Counted from the stretch's first letter, positions 44,471 to 53,950 are shown. The stretch: 64,000 nt of DNA from Ideonella livida (GCF_010499455.1 NZ_JAAGOH010000013.1:79148-143147), one strand, 5' to 3'. Translations and numbers: made by a program. Notes: generated by a model not told the origin, from the letters alone.

Positions 44471-46765
44471 ATGACCACTCCCGAAGAAAAACGTGCCGAA
44501 CTGCGCCGTGCCGCGCTGGAGTACCACGAGTTTCCGACCCCCGGCAAGATCGCGGTCAACGCGACCAAGCAGCTGGTGAACCAGCGTGACCTGGCCCTGG
44601 CCTACTCCCCCGGCGTAGCCGCCGCCTGCGAGGAGATCGTCGAGGACCCCGCCAACGCCTTCCGCTACACCAGCCGCGGCAACCTGGTGGCCGTGGTGAC
44701 CAACGGCACCGCCGTGCTCGGCCTGGGCGACATCGGCCCGCTGGCCTCCAAGCCGGTGATGGAAGGCAAGGGCGTCCTGTTCAAGAAGTTCGCCGGCATC
44801 GACGTCTTCGACCTCGAGATCAACGAGAAGGACCTCGACAAGCTCGTCGACATCATCGCCGCGCTGGAGCCCACCTTTGGTGGCATCAACCTCGAGGACA
44901 TCAAGGCGCCCGACTGCTTCTACGTCGAGCGCAAGCTGCGCGAGCGCCTGTCCATCCCCGTCTTCCACGACGACCAGCACGGCACTGCCATCGTGGTGGG
45001 CGCCGCCCTGCTCAACGGCCTGAAGGTCGTGGGCAAGGACATCAAGCAGGTGCGCCTGGTGTCCTCGGGCGCGGGCGCCGCCGCCCTGGCCTGCCTGAAC
45101 CTGCTGGTCAAGCTGGGCTTGCCGCGCGAGAACATCCTGGTGACCGACCTGGCCGGCGTGGTCTATGAAGGCCGGGTGGAGCTGATGGACCCGGACAAGG
45201 CCGAGTTCGCCCAGCCCACGCCCCACCGCACGCTGCGCGAGGCCATCGCCGGCGCCGACATCTTCCTGGGCCTGTCCGCCGGCGGCGTGCTCAAGGCCGA
45301 CATGGTGGCCAGCATGGCCGCCAACCCGCTGATCTTCGCCCTGGCCAACCCCACGCCGGAGATCATGCCCGAGGAGGTCAAGGCGGTGCGGGACGACGCC
45401 ATCATGGCCACGGGCCGCACCGACTACCCCAACCAGGTCAACAACGTCCTGTGCTTCCCGTACATCTTCCGCGGCGCGCTGGATTGCGGGGCGACCACCA
45501 TCACCGATGAGATGGAGATCGCCGCGGTGCATGCCATCGCCGAGCTGGCCCAGGCCGAGCAGAACGACGTGGTGGCCGCCGCCTACGCCGGGCAGAACCT
45601 GAGCTTCGGGCCCGAGTACCTGATCCCCAAGCCCTTCGATCCGCGCCTGATGATGCAGATCGCGCCGGCCGTGGCGCGCGCTGCCGCCGACTGCGGCGTG
45701 GCCACCCGGCCCATCGCCGACCTGGACGCCTACCGCGACAAGCTGCACACCTTCGTGTACGCGTCGGGCACCATCATGAAGCCCATCTTCGCGGTGGCCA
45801 AGCGTGCCAAGGCCAAACGCGTGGCCTACGCCGAGGGAGAAGACCGCCGGGTGCTGCAGGCCCTGCAGATCGTGGTCGACGAGAACCTGGCGCGCCCCGT
45901 GCTGGTGGGCCGCCGCGAGGTCATCACCTCGCGCATCGACAAGTTGGGCCTGCGTCTGCAGGAAGGCCGCGACTACGAGATCGTCAGCATCGACGACGAT
46001 GCTCGCTACCGCGACTTCTGGCAGACCTACCACCAGATGATGGACCGCCGCGGCGTGACCGAGCAGTTCGCCAAGATCGAAATGCGCCGCCGCCTCACCC
46101 TCATCAGCAGCATGCTGCTGCACAAGGGCTACGTGGACGGCATGATCTGCGGCACCTGGGGCACCACCGCGCTGCACATTCACCACATCGACGCCGTCAT
46201 CGGCAAGCGCCCGGGCGTCAAGACCTATGCCTGCATGAACGGCCTGATGCTGCCGGGCCGGCAGGTCTTCCTGGTGGACACGCACGTCAACTACGACCCC
46301 AGCGCCGAGCAGCTGGCCGAAATCACCCTGCTGGCGGCCGAGGAGATGCTGCGCTTTGGCATCCAGCCCAAGGCGGCCCTGCTCTCGCACAGCAACTTCG
46401 GCTCCAGCGACCAACCCAGCGCCGTCAAGATGCGCCAGACCCTGGCCCTGGTCCGCGAGATGGCCCCGTGGCTGGAGATCGACGGCGAGATGCACGGCGA
46501 CACCGCCCTGGATGCGGCCTACCGCAAGGAGCTGATGCCCCGCAGCACCCTGTCGGGCGAAGCCAACCTGCTGGTGCTGCCCAACATCGACGCCGCCAAC
46601 ATCAGCTACAACCTGCTCAAGACCGCCGCCGGCGGTGGCATCGCCATCGGCCCCGTGCTGCTGGGTGCGGCCAAACCGGTGCACATCCTGACGCCCTCGG
46701 CCACCGTGCGTCGGGTGGTCAACATGACGGCGCTGACCGTCGCCGACGCCAACGCCGCACGTTGA
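44471..46765 (+). CDS. maeB: NADP-dependent malic enzyme with phosphotransacetylase-like domain
   Basis: A 764-residue fusion. The N-terminal malic-enzyme part (about 1-430) shows [25 protein letters not shown], the metal site [12 protein letters not shown] and NAD(P)-binding [15 protein letters not shown]; the C-terminal about 320 residues resemble phosphotransacetylase ([37 protein letters not shown]), which regulates rather than catalyses. It decarboxylates malate to pyruvate, giving NADPH. It is divergent from the two-component pair, which may control it. Its stop codon lies inside an FNR-type palindrome and next to a long perfect inverted repeat. Confidence 0.97.
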   Translation: MTTPEEKRAELRRAALEYHEFPTPGKIAVNATKQLVNQRDLALAYSPGVAAACEEIVEDPANAFRYTSRGNLVAVVTNGTAVLGLGDIGPLASKPVMEGKGVLFKKFAGIDVFDLEINEKDLDKLVDIIAALEPTFGGINLEDIKAPDCFYVERKLRERLSIPVFHDDQHGTAIVVGAALLNGLKVVGKDIKQVRLVSSGAGAAALACLNLLVKLGLPRENILVTDLAGVVYEGRVELMDPDKAEFAQPTPHRTLREAIAGADIFLGLSAGGVLKADMVASMAANPLIFALANPTPEIMPEEVKAVRDDAIMATGRTDYPNQVNNVLCFPYIFRGALDCGATTITDEMEIAAVHAIAELAQAEQNDVVAAAYAGQNLSFGPEYLIPKPFDPRLMMQIAPAVARAAADCGVATRPIADLDAYRDKLHTFVYASGTIMKPIFAVAKRAKAKRVAYAEGEDRRVLQALQIVVDENLARPVLVGRREVITSRIDKLGLRLQEGRDYEIVSIDDDARYRDFWQTYHQMMDRRGVTEQFAKIEMRRRLTLISSMLLHKGYVDGMICGTWGTTALHIHHIDAVIGKRPGVKTYACMNGLMLPGRQVFLVDTHVNYDPSAEQLAEITLLAAEEMLRFGIQPKAALLSHSNFGSSDQPSAVKMRQTLALVREMAPWLEIDGEMHGDTALDAAYRKELMPRSTLSGEANLLVLPNIDAANISYNLLKTAAGGGIAIGPVLLGAAKPVHILTPSATVRRVVNMTALTVADANAAR

Positions 46766-46775
46766 TCCACATCAA
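46762..46775. promoter_or_regulatory. Perfect FNR/ANR-type box
   Basis: TTGATCCACATCAA matches the consensus TTGAT-N4-ATCAA in every position. It overlaps the maeB stop codon and lies 138 bases upstream of the RNase start codon. FNR-family factors bind such sites under low oxygen. Direction of action is unknown; the next gene downstream is the barnase-like RNase. Confidence 0.6.
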
Positions 46776-46803
46776 TCCCTGGCGCGTCCAAGGGATTGAT
46801 GTG
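46768..46803. repeat. 13-bp perfect inverted repeat after maeB
   Basis: Arms CACATCAATCCCT (46768-46780) and AGGGATTGATGTG (46791-46803) pair perfectly around a 10-base loop. It starts two bases after the maeB stop and shares half of the FNR box. No T-tract follows (AAGTTTG), so it is either a non-classical terminator or a dyad operator. Confidence 0.7.
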
Positions 46804-46856
46804 AAGTTTGCAGCCACTCCAGACCCCAGGGCGCGCTCGCGTACTGGGGCTTCGAC

Positions 46857-46885
46857 TTGTGGTAAAGAGGCCGATCGGCTAGGAT
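46857..46885 (+). promoter_or_regulatory. Candidate promoter of the RNase/barstar locus
   Basis: TTGTGG (46857-46862) and TAGGAT (46880-46885) are separated by 17 bases. The spacer ends in a perfect 10-base palindrome GCCGATCGGC (46870-46879), a position suited to a regulator. The hexamers match consensus only partly. Confidence 0.4.
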
Positions 46886-46888
46886 CAT

Positions 46889-46911
46889 GGTTTACGTCTT
46901 CAGGGTAAACC
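46889..46911 (+). promoter_or_regulatory. Hairpin over the RNase ribosome-binding region
   Basis: GGTTTAC (46889-46895) pairs with GTAAACC (46905-46911) around a 9-base loop that ends two bases before the GTG start. The only Shine-Dalgarno-like AGGG (46902-46905) lies at the loop/stem edge, so folding could limit translation. Confidence 0.4.
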
Positions 46912-46912
46912 C

Positions 46913-47347
46913 GTGCTCCTTGACTTCTCACAGGCAGTGGGACCGGCTCGGCAGGCGCTGAGATCGACCGCTGCGGCCCTGTGGCTGGCAGGAACCGTGC
47001 TCCTGAACCCCGCGGGGTTGACCGAAGCGGTCGCCCGCACGCAGGCCGAGGACAGCCTGCCCGTGGTCCAGCTGGCCGAGCTTCCGCCCGAAGCCCGGGA
47101 AACCGACAAGCTGATCCAGGCAGGCGGCCCCTTTCCTTATGAGAAAGATGGCACCGTCTTCGGCAACCGGGAACGTTTGCTGCCGCGCAAGTCGCGTGGG
47201 TTCTACCGGGAGTACACCGTGAGGACCCCCGGCGCCAAGAACCGTGGCGCGCGCCGGATCGTGTGCGGTGGCGAGGTCCCCCGGGAACCCGAAGCGTGCT
47301 TCTACACCGAAGACCACTATGCCAGCTTCCGGCGCATCCAGCGCTGA
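46913..47347 (+). CDS. Secreted guanyl-specific ribonuclease (barnase/RNase Sa type)
   Basis: A 144-residue protein with a hydrophobic export signal (about 18-41) and a microbial RNase domain at about 60-144. The core IQAGGPFPYEKDGTVFGNRE, the catalytic glutamate in GFYREYTV (E100), the phosphate-binding arginines in GARRIV (R114/R115) and the catalytic histidine in TEDHYASF (H135) are intact. C118 and C129 could form a disulfide. It cleaves RNA after guanosine. The start is GTG; composition is less GC-biased than the neighbours, hinting at acquisition. The barstar gene 51 bases downstream would protect the cell. Confidence 0.88.
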   Translation: MLLDFSQAVGPARQALRSTAAALWLAGTVLLNPAGLTEAVARTQAEDSLPVVQLAELPPEARETDKLIQAGGPFPYEKDGTVFGNRERLLPRKSRGFYREYTVRTPGAKNRGARRIVCGGEVPREPEACFYTEDHYASFRRIQR

Positions 47348-47398
47348 GAACGTCTGGCCCCAGACACTCGCTTTGTTGAACACTGGAGGATCGTGACC

Positions 47399-47794
47399 AT
47401 GCTTCTGCACTCCGTCCGACCCAATATCGTGCAGGCGATCCGCGCCTACCGGGTGGACGATCTGATGCGCTCGGCCCAGGAGGCCGGCCAGCATTTCCTG
47501 TTCGCCAATCTGATCGACGCCCAGACCAAGCAGGATGTGCTGGAAGGGATCGCCACCTCGTTCCTGTTTCCTGCCCATTTCGGCAAGAACCTGGACGCGC
47601 TCTACGACTGCATGACCGACATTGTCCACAAGTCGGGTCCGCAGCCGGGCTTCGTGGTGGTGCTGGAGCAGATCCCCGACAACGCCAAGTTCGACCGTGA
47701 GGCCCGTGAGCAGCTGCTCGACGTCTTCCGCGATGCCGCCGACTACTGGGGCGAGCGCAAGATACCCTTCAGGTGCTTCTATTCTTTTCAGTAG
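47399..47794 (+). CDS. Barstar-family ribonuclease inhibitor
   Basis: A 131-residue cytoplasmic inhibitor. The barstar core LFPAHFGKNLDALYDCMTD carries the segment that plugs the RNase active site, and VVVLEQIPDNAKFDRE plus YWGERKIPFRCFY complete the fold. GGAGGA ends 8 bases before the ATG at 47399, so I prefer it to the GTG at 47393. It follows the RNase gene directly, the expected enzyme/antidote order. Its stop codon overlaps a long inverted repeat. Confidence 0.88.
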   Translation: MLLHSVRPNIVQAIRAYRVDDLMRSAQEAGQHFLFANLIDAQTKQDVLEGIATSFLFPAHFGKNLDALYDCMTDIVHKSGPQPGFVVVLEQIPDNAKFDREAREQLLDVFRDAADYWGERKIPFRCFYSFQ

Positions 47795-47958
47795 CCCGCT
47801 CCCAAGAAAACGGGTCATGGGAGCGGGCTGCTGAAACGGCCCCCGAAAAGCCGGTCTCCAAGACCGCACTCAAGAACGGCGTGAACCCCAACTTCGGCAT
47901 GAACATGCCGATGATGTCGTCCGCCTTCGACACGGCCATGTGGTTGAGCGCCGCCTGA
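47773..47958 (+). CDS. Possible small protein with coding-like 3' part
   Basis: A 61-codon frame beginning with GTG inside the barstar 3' end. From about 47836 to the TGA at 47958 nearly every codon ends in G or C (about 38 of 40), as in genuine genes here, whereas the first 20 codons do not. The encoded end, with FGMNMPMMSSAFDTAMWLS, is not recognised. A shorter start (GTG near 47893) is possible. An intrinsic terminator follows at 48021. Function unknown; it may be a small ORF or a gene remnant. Confidence 0.3.
   Translation: MLLFFSVARSQENGSWERAAETAPEKPVSKTALKNGVNPNFGMNMPMMSSAFDTAMWLSAA
47793..47829. repeat. 12-bp perfect inverted repeat at the barstar stop
   Basis: AGCCCGCTCCCA (47793-47804) pairs with TGGGAGCGGGCT (47818-47829) around a 13-base loop. 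It overlaps the barstar TAG. No T-tract follows, so it is a weak terminator candidate; it mirrors the repeat on the other side of the locus. Confidence 0.65.
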
Positions 47959-48020
47959 GGCGGCGCCGCCCTTGCGCGGCCGGTCATCGCCCCGTCCTGT
48001 CACGGGACCTTGCCACCCAC

Positions 48021-48049
48021 AGCCCGCCCTCCGGCGGGCTCTTGTTTTT
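48021..48049 (+). terminator. Intrinsic terminator
   Basis: Stem AGCCCGCC (48021-48028) and GGCGGGCT (48033-48040) with a CTCC loop, followed by CTTGTTTTT. It ends rightward transcription from the RNase/barstar locus before convergent rsmA. Confidence 0.8.
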
Positions 48050-48095
48050 GGGGCTGTCCCGCCGCCAGCGGCGTGGCGGCCGGGACGCCGGCGAC

Positions 48096-48926
48096 TCAGT
48101 CGGCGGCGGTCGGCACCGGCGGCAGGGCGGCCGCCAGTGCGGTGAACTCGGCCACCGGCACCTCTTCGGCACGGCGCTGCAGGTCGAAACTGCCGCCAAA
48201 GCCCTGCGCCTCCAACCAGGGCCCCAGGCTGTGGCGCAGCAATTTGCGGCGCTGGGAGAAGGCCGCTGCCATCATGGATTCGAAACGGGCCGGATCCAGC
48301 ACCACCGGCGCCGGCCAGGGCACCATGCGCACCACGGCCGAGTCGACCTGCGGCGGCGGGTCGAAGCAGTCGGGCGGCACGTCGAACAGCGCCTCGATGT
48401 GGTAGCGCCACTGCAGCATCACCGACAGCCGGCCATAGACCTTGCTGCCCGGACCGGCGGCCATGCGGTCGACCACTTCCTTCTGCAGCATGAAGTGCTG
48501 GTCCACCACCTGATCGGCCGCGGGCAGCAGGTGAAAGAGGATGGGGCTGGAGATGTTGTACGGCAGGTTGCCCGCCACACGCAGCCGGGTGCCGCGCTCC
48601 AGGGCCAGGGCACGGAAATCCACCTTGAGCACATCGGACTCGATGACCTGCAGCTGCGGGTCGCGCCGCAGCCGGGCGGCCAGGTCGCGGTCCAGCTCCA
48701 CCACGGTCAGCGCGGGGTCGCAGCAGGCCTTGAGCGGGCCGGTGAGCGCCCCCAGGCCGGGGCCGATCTCCACCACCACCTCGCCGGGCTGCGGGTCGAT
48801 GGCGCGGACGATGCCGTCGATGATGGCGCCGTCGGTCAGGAAGTGCTGGCCAAAACGCTTTCGGGCGTGGTGGCTGGTGCCGGCGTGGCCGCTGCTGCGG
48901 CCGGCGGGTCGGGAAGGTCGGTTCAC
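48096..48926 (-). CDS. rsmA: 16S rRNA dimethyladenosine transferase RsmA (KsgA)
   Basis: A 276-residue SAM-dependent enzyme that dimethylates two adjacent adenosines (A1518/A1519) in 16S rRNA late in 30S assembly. Motifs: [11 protein letters not shown] near the N-terminus, SAM loop [12 protein letters not shown] (EIGPGLG 53-59), acidic VVELDRDL, and catalytic NLPYN (120-124). The GTG at 48926 overlaps the surA stop (GTGA) and gives the normal N-terminus; the longer ATG at 48980 lies within surA. rsmA-surA-lptD order is conserved. Confidence 0.96.
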   Translation of the reverse strand: MNRPSRPAGRSSGHAGTSHHARKRFGQHFLTDGAIIDGIVRAIDPQPGEVVVEIGPGLGALTGPLKACCDPALTVVELDRDLAARLRRDPQLQVIESDVLKVDFRALALERGTRLRVAGNLPYNISSPILFHLLPAADQVVDQHFMLQKEVVDRMAAGPGSKVYGRLSVMLQWRYHIEALFDVPPDCFDPPPQVDSAVVRMVPWPAPVVLDPARFESMMAAAFSQRRKLLRHSLGPWLEAQGFGGSFDLQRRAEEVPVAEFTALAAALPPVPTAAD

Positions 48927-50263
48927 AGCGGCGGCTCCCGCATCTCGATGTAGGCGCGCGAACGCAGCTCCTCCATCCACTCGGTGTAGGCCTGCTCGTA
49001 CTTGCGCTCGCGCAGGATGTTGCGCGCCTGTTCGCGCGCCTGTCGGGGGTCCTGCTTGGCCTGCCGGCGCTCCAGCACCTGGATCAGGTGCACGCCAAAG
49101 CGCGAGACCAGCGGCTGGGAGATGCCCAGGGGGGCCAGGCCGTTCATGGCCTGCTCAAACTCGGGCACGAACTGGCCGGGACCGGCCCAGCCCAGGTCGC
49201 CGCCGGCACCGGCGCTGCCGTCTTCGGAGTACTGGCGGGCCAGGTCCTCGAACTTGCGCTGGCCGGAGAGGACCTGCTCGCGCATCTCGGACAGGCGCTG
49301 GCTGGCGGCCTCGGGGGTCAGGCGGGCGGACGGCCGCAGCAGGATGTGGCGGGCGCGGGTCTGCACCACCATGCCGGCCTCGCCACCCAGGCGGTCCACC
49401 ACCTTGAGCAGGTGAAAGCCCGCACCGCTGCGCACGGCCTCGGGCGTCACGCCGCCCACCTCCAGGCCCTTGACCGCCTCGGTGAAGAGGTCGGGCAGGC
49501 GGGCGGCCGGCCGCAGGCCGATCTCGCCACCCCGCTGGCGGTTGGGGTCTTCGGAGACCGAACGGGCGACGGCCTCGAAGGGCTCACCCGCGGCCAGGCG
49601 CTGCTGGGCCTGGCGCAGCAACGCCTGGCGCTCGGCCAGCACCGCGGGGCTGGCGCCTTCAGGCACGGTGATCATGATCTGGGCCAGGTTGAGCTGCACG
49701 TCGCCGGCGCGCTTGGCGCGCTCCTCGGCCAGCAGGGCCTCGATCTCCAGCTCGGTCACCCGGATGCGTCCCCCCACCTCGCGCTCGCGGGCGCGCTCGG
49801 CCAGCATCTGGTCGCGGATATTGGCCCTGAAACGGGTGAAGTCGGTGCCCTCGGCCCGCAGCCGCTCGCGCAGCTGGTCCTGGGTGAGCTGGTTGACGGT
49901 GGCGATGTTGGCGATGGCCCGGTCCAGCTCGTGGTCCTCGATGCGCCCGCCCGCGTCGCGGGCAAAGGTAATCAGCACCCGCTCGTCAATCAAGGCCTCC
50001 AGCACCTGGCGGCGCAGCTCGGCCTCTGCCGGGGCGCCACCCGGGTTGCGCTGCAACTCGATGCGGGCACGGGCCAGGCGCTGGTCCAGCTCGGACTGGG
50101 TGACCAGCTCGTTGTTGACGATGGCCACGATGTAGTCGGCCGCCTTGGTGGTGAGGGCGGTCGCCTGGGCGATGGCGGGCGCCGACACCCCCGGGCCCAG
50201 GAGGGTGGCCAGCAGGGCCAGAACGGCCGCAGGGCCCTTGCGCTTCAGGTTCATGGGGAGCAT
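48923..50263 (-). CDS. surA: Periplasmic chaperone/peptidyl-prolyl isomerase SurA
   Basis: A 446-residue periplasmic chaperone for outer-membrane proteins. Signal peptide about 1-32; N-terminal chaperone domain with [11 protein letters not shown] and [11 protein letters not shown]; two parvulin rotamase domains at about 192-290 ([13 protein letters not shown]) and 302-398 ([24 protein letters not shown]); C-terminal helix closing the chaperone core. Its ATG overlaps the lptD stop by one base (TGATG), so it is translated after lptD, one of its main substrates. MNLKRKG three codons in is an alternative start. Confidence 0.95.
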   Translation of the reverse strand: MLPMNLKRKGPAAVLALLATLLGPGVSAPAIAQATALTTKAADYIVAIVNNELVTQSELDQRLARARIELQRNPGGAPAEAELRRQVLEALIDERVLITFARDAGGRIEDHELDRAIANIATVNQLTQDQLRERLRAEGTDFTRFRANIRDQMLAERAREREVGGRIRVTELEIEALLAEERAKRAGDVQLNLAQIMITVPEGASPAVLAERQALLRQAQQRLAAGEPFEAVARSVSEDPNRQRGGEIGLRPAARLPDLFTEAVKGLEVGGVTPEAVRSGAGFHLLKVVDRLGGEAGMVVQTRARHILLRPSARLTPEAASQRLSEMREQVLSGQRKFEDLARQYSEDGSAGAGGDLGWAGPGQFVPEFEQAMNGLAPLGISQPLVSRFGVHLIQVLERRQAKQDPRQAREQARNILRERKYEQAYTEWMEELRSRAYIEMREPPL

Positions 50264-52683
50264 CAGTCCTCACGCAGCAGGCGGTAGCCTGGAATTTGGT
50301 CCTTGAGGGTCTTGAGCGGGTTGCTGCCCAGACGGGACAGGCCGACCAGCTCCAGCTGGACCATGAAATGGGTGCTGGCCGTGGCCTGCCCGATGGCGGT
50401 GCGCTCGGCCACCACGCGGAAGACCCAGCAGCCGGAGTCGTATTCCACCCCCGCCAAGGCATCGGTCAGGCGGCCGTCGGTCTTGCTGTAGAGCCCGCGG
50501 CCCACGCCGTAGAAGGTGCCCTGGCACTGGCCGGAGCCCGAGGCCTCGCGCTGGTAGAGGGGCCACTGCCAGCCCAGGCCGTACTGCTCGCTCTGCCCGC
50601 GGGTGTAGATGTAGGTGCCCGAGAGGGTGCGGAAGGGGCCCGGCTGGTAGCGCAGGGTGCCCACCGTGCGCGCCGGGCGGGCCAGGTCCACGTTGTACTG
50701 CAGGGTGGCATCGGCATGCCAGCGCTCGTGGAGCTGGCCGGAGCCGAACAGCATCAGGTCGGAGAAGCGGCTGCTGCCGGAACTCACGTCCGGCCCCAGC
50801 TGCTGCTCGCTGAACTGGTAGCGCTGGGCAAAGCCCAGGCGCAGCCGCTCGGTGCCGTTGTCCCGCGACAGAAAGCGCGAAGTCGCCCCAAAGGTGATCT
50901 GGTTGGCATCCGACACCCGGTCGCCGCCGGTGTAGGCGTTGTCGGCGTAGATCGAGTAGGCGTTGAAGTCGGAGGCCGCCGTGTCAAACAGCGGCAGGCT
51001 GGCCTGCGCGGCACGCAGCGGCGTGCGCACATAGTGCAGACGCGGCTCCAGGGTCTGCAGCAGGTCGGCGCCCAGGCTGGAGAGGGGACGCTCGAAGCGC
51101 AGGCCCATGTCCAGGCTGAAGGTGGGCACCACGCTGCTGCGGTGTGCGTTCTCGGTCTGGCCGGTCAGGGTGCCGCCACTGTCGCTCACCCAGGCAGGGT
51201 AGTCGTACGCGCTGGCGAGCACCGTGGCGCGCGGGGTCAGCCAGCCCCAGCCCGCATCCCAGGTCCAGGCCAGGGAGGGGCGGGCCTGCAGGCGTTGGCC
51301 CTCGGTGGGCTCGGTCAGCGCCGGCGTGGGCGCCAGGCTGGAGCGTGCACGCCGGAAGGCGTTGTATTCGGTGGTGAAGTCCAGCTGCAGGCCGGTGGCA
51401 CCGCCCCAGCGCCCGCGCAGGCCCAGCTGCGGCACACGCTCATAGGGCGGCGAGATCGCGGCGTCAGACTGCTGCAGCACCTGCCAGCCCTGCACCCCGG
51501 TATAGGCCTCCCACTCCAGCCCGCCCCAGCGTCCGGGTTGCAGCGCCTCGGCACTGCGCGGCAGCAGCCGCGGTGTCCAGCTGCTCAGGATCTTGGCGTG
51601 GTCCTTCCAGTAGGCATCGTCCGAGGCGCGCTGGCCCGTCAGCTGGTAACGCAGCCCGCCCGAGACCTCGCCCTCGTGCGAGAACTCCAGGCTGTAGCGC
51701 TCGCGGCCGGCCACCCGGTCACTGGGCAGGGCATGGAAGGCCAGCTGCCCGGTGTCACTGGGCAGCAGGTAGCGGTAGTCGCCCCGCAGGCCCACCCCGC
51801 GCCGGCTGGAGATGACCGGCATCAGCGTGGCGTCCCGGTTGGGCGCCAGGCGCCAGTAATAGGCCTCGCTGATGACCACGCCAGCGCGCGAGTCGAAATC
51901 GATGGTCGGCGGCAGCCAGCCGGACTTGGGCTGGTCGGTCGCCGGAAAGCTCAGGGTCGGGATGGCCAGCAGCGGCACATCCATGAACCGCAGCACCGCA
52001 CCGCGGGCCAGGCCCTCATTGCGCTCGAAGTCCAGGTCCAGGCGGTCCATGGTCAGCACCCAGTCGGGGCCACCCGGCGCGTCCAGATCGCAGCTGCTGT
52101 AGGCCGCCTGCTGGGCCGAGAGCTGCCGACCGCCCTGGAATTCGATGCGGCGCGCCTGACCCCCGGCCCCCGCCCGCGCCACATGAAAGCGTGGCTGCTC
52201 CACCACACCGGCCTCGGTGCGCAGGTTGAGCTCGGCACGGCTGCCCACAAATCGGTCCTCGCCCCGGCTCAGCCGGACCTCACCCTCGGCAATGGCGGTC
52301 TCGTCGGCATGCAGATAGCGCAGCAGGTCGGCACTGAGCTGCATGCCCGCGCGGCGCAGCACCACCTCGCCCTCGGCCACCGTCTGGGCGCCCCCCTCGC
52401 TGCGCAGGCGGGCGGCGCTCAGGTCCACCGGCCCGGTGGGCGCGGGCGCCGCGGCCGTGGGCCGACGCCGGGCGCCTGCCACCGCGGTGCAACTGGCCGC
52501 GCTGGCCAAGGCCACCGGCGTGGGCGCGGTGGCCGCAGGCTCAGCCACCGGCAGCTCGGACGCCCCCTGGGCCGACGCCGCGCCCGCGGCCAGCCACGCC
52601 AGCGCCCAGCCGGCCAGCAGCGGAGCAGCCGGCCGCCGGACATTCAAGCGGGCCAGTAAGGTGAAGGAGAGGCAGTCAGGCAC
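50263..52683 (-). CDS. lptD: LPS-assembly protein LptD
   Basis: An 806-residue outer-membrane barrel that inserts LPS with LptE. Signal about 1-38; periplasmic OstA-like jellyroll at about 75-200 (AEGEVVLRRAGMQLSADLLRY, EGEVRLSRGEDRFVG); barrel beyond, including RVSDANQITFGATSRF and the C-terminal VFRVVAERT region. Four or more cysteines (SCTAVAG, SSCDLD, GQCQG, SGCWV) are placed as expected for the disulfide-linked N- and C-terminal parts. First gene of lptD-surA-rsmA; divergent from amgK. Confidence 0.95.
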   Translation of the reverse strand: MPDCLSFTLLARLNVRRPAAPLLAGWALAWLAAGAASAQGASELPVAEPAATAPTPVALASAASCTAVAGARRRPTAAAPAPTGPVDLSAARLRSEGGAQTVAEGEVVLRRAGMQLSADLLRYLHADETAIAEGEVRLSRGEDRFVGSRAELNLRTEAGVVEQPRFHVARAGAGGQARRIEFQGGRQLSAQQAAYSSCDLDAPGGPDWVLTMDRLDLDFERNEGLARGAVLRFMDVPLLAIPTLSFPATDQPKSGWLPPTIDFDSRAGVVISEAYYWRLAPNRDATLMPVISSRRGVGLRGDYRYLLPSDTGQLAFHALPSDRVAGRERYSLEFSHEGEVSGGLRYQLTGQRASDDAYWKDHAKILSSWTPRLLPRSAEALQPGRWGGLEWEAYTGVQGWQVLQQSDAAISPPYERVPQLGLRGRWGGATGLQLDFTTEYNAFRRARSSLAPTPALTEPTEGQRLQARPSLAWTWDAGWGWLTPRATVLASAYDYPAWVSDSGGTLTGQTENAHRSSVVPTFSLDMGLRFERPLSSLGADLLQTLEPRLHYVRTPLRAAQASLPLFDTAASDFNAYSIYADNAYTGGDRVSDANQITFGATSRFLSRDNGTERLRLGFAQRYQFSEQQLGPDVSSGSSRFSDLMLFGSGQLHERWHADATLQYNVDLARPARTVGTLRYQPGPFRTLSGTYIYTRGQSEQYGLGWQWPLYQREASGSGQCQGTFYGVGRGLYSKTDGRLTDALAGVEYDSGCWVFRVVAERTAIGQATASTHFMVQLELVGLSRLGSNPLKTLKDQIPGYRLLRED

Positions 52684-52774
52684 AGGCGAGGCGGGGCAGA
52701 CACCACCGCGCCCCGGCGCCGCGGCCAGCCACCCGGGCGGGCGGCGACCAAGGCTGCGCCGGGCACGGGCAGGG

Positions 52775-52796
52775 CATTCTTAGAATGTGGATTATC
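52775..52796. promoter_or_regulatory. Divergent promoter region of lptD and amgK
   Basis: CATTCT-T-AGAATG (52775-52787) is a dyad containing TAGAAT in the amgK direction; ATTATC (52791-52796) reads GATAAT in the lptD direction. No -35 boxes are clear. The two -10-like elements overlap, which would couple the genes. Confidence 0.4.
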
Positions 52797-52862
52797 CATG
52801 AGCCCCCCCGGCGGCCGCCGGCCCGGGCCTGGCCCGCCACCCGCCCGCGCCCCCCGCCCCAC

Positions 52863-53927
52863 ATGCCTGCCGACGCCCCCACCTCCGCCCCCATCGTCTG
52901 GACCGACCCGGCCCGCCAAGCCGCCTTCCACGCCTGGCTGCAGCCGCTGCTGGCCACCCACGGCCTGGACGGCTCCAGCCTGGCCCCGGCCTCCGCCGAC
53001 GCCAGCTTCCGCCGCTATTTCCGCCTACGCAGCCACGACGGCACGCGCAGCGTCATCGTCATGGACGCCCCGCCCCCGCAAGAGGACGTGCGCCCCTTCC
53101 TCCAGGTGGCCGGCCTGATCCATGCCGCCGGCCTGCACGCCCCCGAAGTGCTGGCCGCCGACGAGGCGCGGGGGTTCCTGCTGCTGGCCGACCTGGGTCA
53201 GTCGCTCTACCTCGACGCCGTGCAAGCCGACGGCGGCGCCCAGTCCGAGCGCCTGATGCGCGAGGCCGTGGCCGCCCTGGTGCAGTGGCAACTCAAGGTG
53301 GACGCCAGTGCCCTGCCCCCCTACGACGACGCCCTGCTGCGCCGCGAACTGGCCCTCTTCCCGGAGTGGTGCGTGCAGCGCGAATTTGGCAAGACCTGGA
53401 GCCCGGTCCAGCAAGGCCTGTGGGACCGCGTCTGCGACGCCCTGGTCAAAAGCGCCCTGGCCCAACCCACCGTGGCCGTGCACCGCGACTGGATGCCGCG
53501 CAACCTGATGGTGGCCACGCCCAACCCCGGCATCCTGGACTTTCAGGACGCGGTGCGTGGCCCCATCACCTACGACCTGGCCTCCCTGCTGCGCGACGCC
53601 TTCCTGTCATGGGACGAGGAACGCGAGCTGGACTGGGCGGTGCGCTTCTGGCAAGGCGCCCGCAAGGCCGGCCTGCCGGTGGACGAGGACTTTGGCGAGT
53701 TCTGGCGCCAGACCGAATGGATGGGCCTGCAGCGCCACCTCAAGGTGCTGGGCATCTTCTGCCGCCTCAAGCACCGCGACGGCAAGGCCAAGTACGCCCA
53801 GGACTTGCCGCGCTTCTTCCACTACGCCGTGAAGGTGGCGCACCGCTACACGCCGCTCAAGCCGCTGATCCCGCTGCTGGAAGACCTGACCGGCCCGCTG
53901 ACCACCCAGGCGTTCAGCCTGCGGTGA
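52863..53927 (+). CDS. amgK: N-acetylmuramate/N-acetylglucosamine kinase AmgK
   Basis: A 354-residue aminoglycoside-phosphotransferase-fold kinase. The catalytic loop is VHRDWMPRNLM (H207, D209, N214) and the metal-binding Asp is in GILDFQDAVRGP (D226), followed by YDLASLLRDAF; DASFRRYFRL lies in the N-lobe. AmgK phosphorylates MurNAc and GlcNAc at C1; MurU then makes UDP-MurNAc. In relatives murU follows amgK directly, but here a FadL-like gene follows and the murU candidate is at 1.0 kb. ATG at 52863 fits the family better than an in-frame ATG at 52785. Confidence 0.88.
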   Translation: MPADAPTSAPIVWTDPARQAAFHAWLQPLLATHGLDGSSLAPASADASFRRYFRLRSHDGTRSVIVMDAPPPQEDVRPFLQVAGLIHAAGLHAPEVLAADEARGFLLLADLGQSLYLDAVQADGGAQSERLMREAVAALVQWQLKVDASALPPYDDALLRRELALFPEWCVQREFGKTWSPVQQGLWDRVCDALVKSALAQPTVAVHRDWMPRNLMVATPNPGILDFQDAVRGPITYDLASLLRDAFLSWDEERELDWAVRFWQGARKAGLPVDEDFGEFWRQTEWMGLQRHLKVLGIFCRLKHRDGKAKYAQDLPRFFHYAVKVAHRYTPLKPLIPLLEDLTGPLTTQAFSLR

Positions 53928-53950
53928 AACCATCGCCGGCCGCGTCCGCC

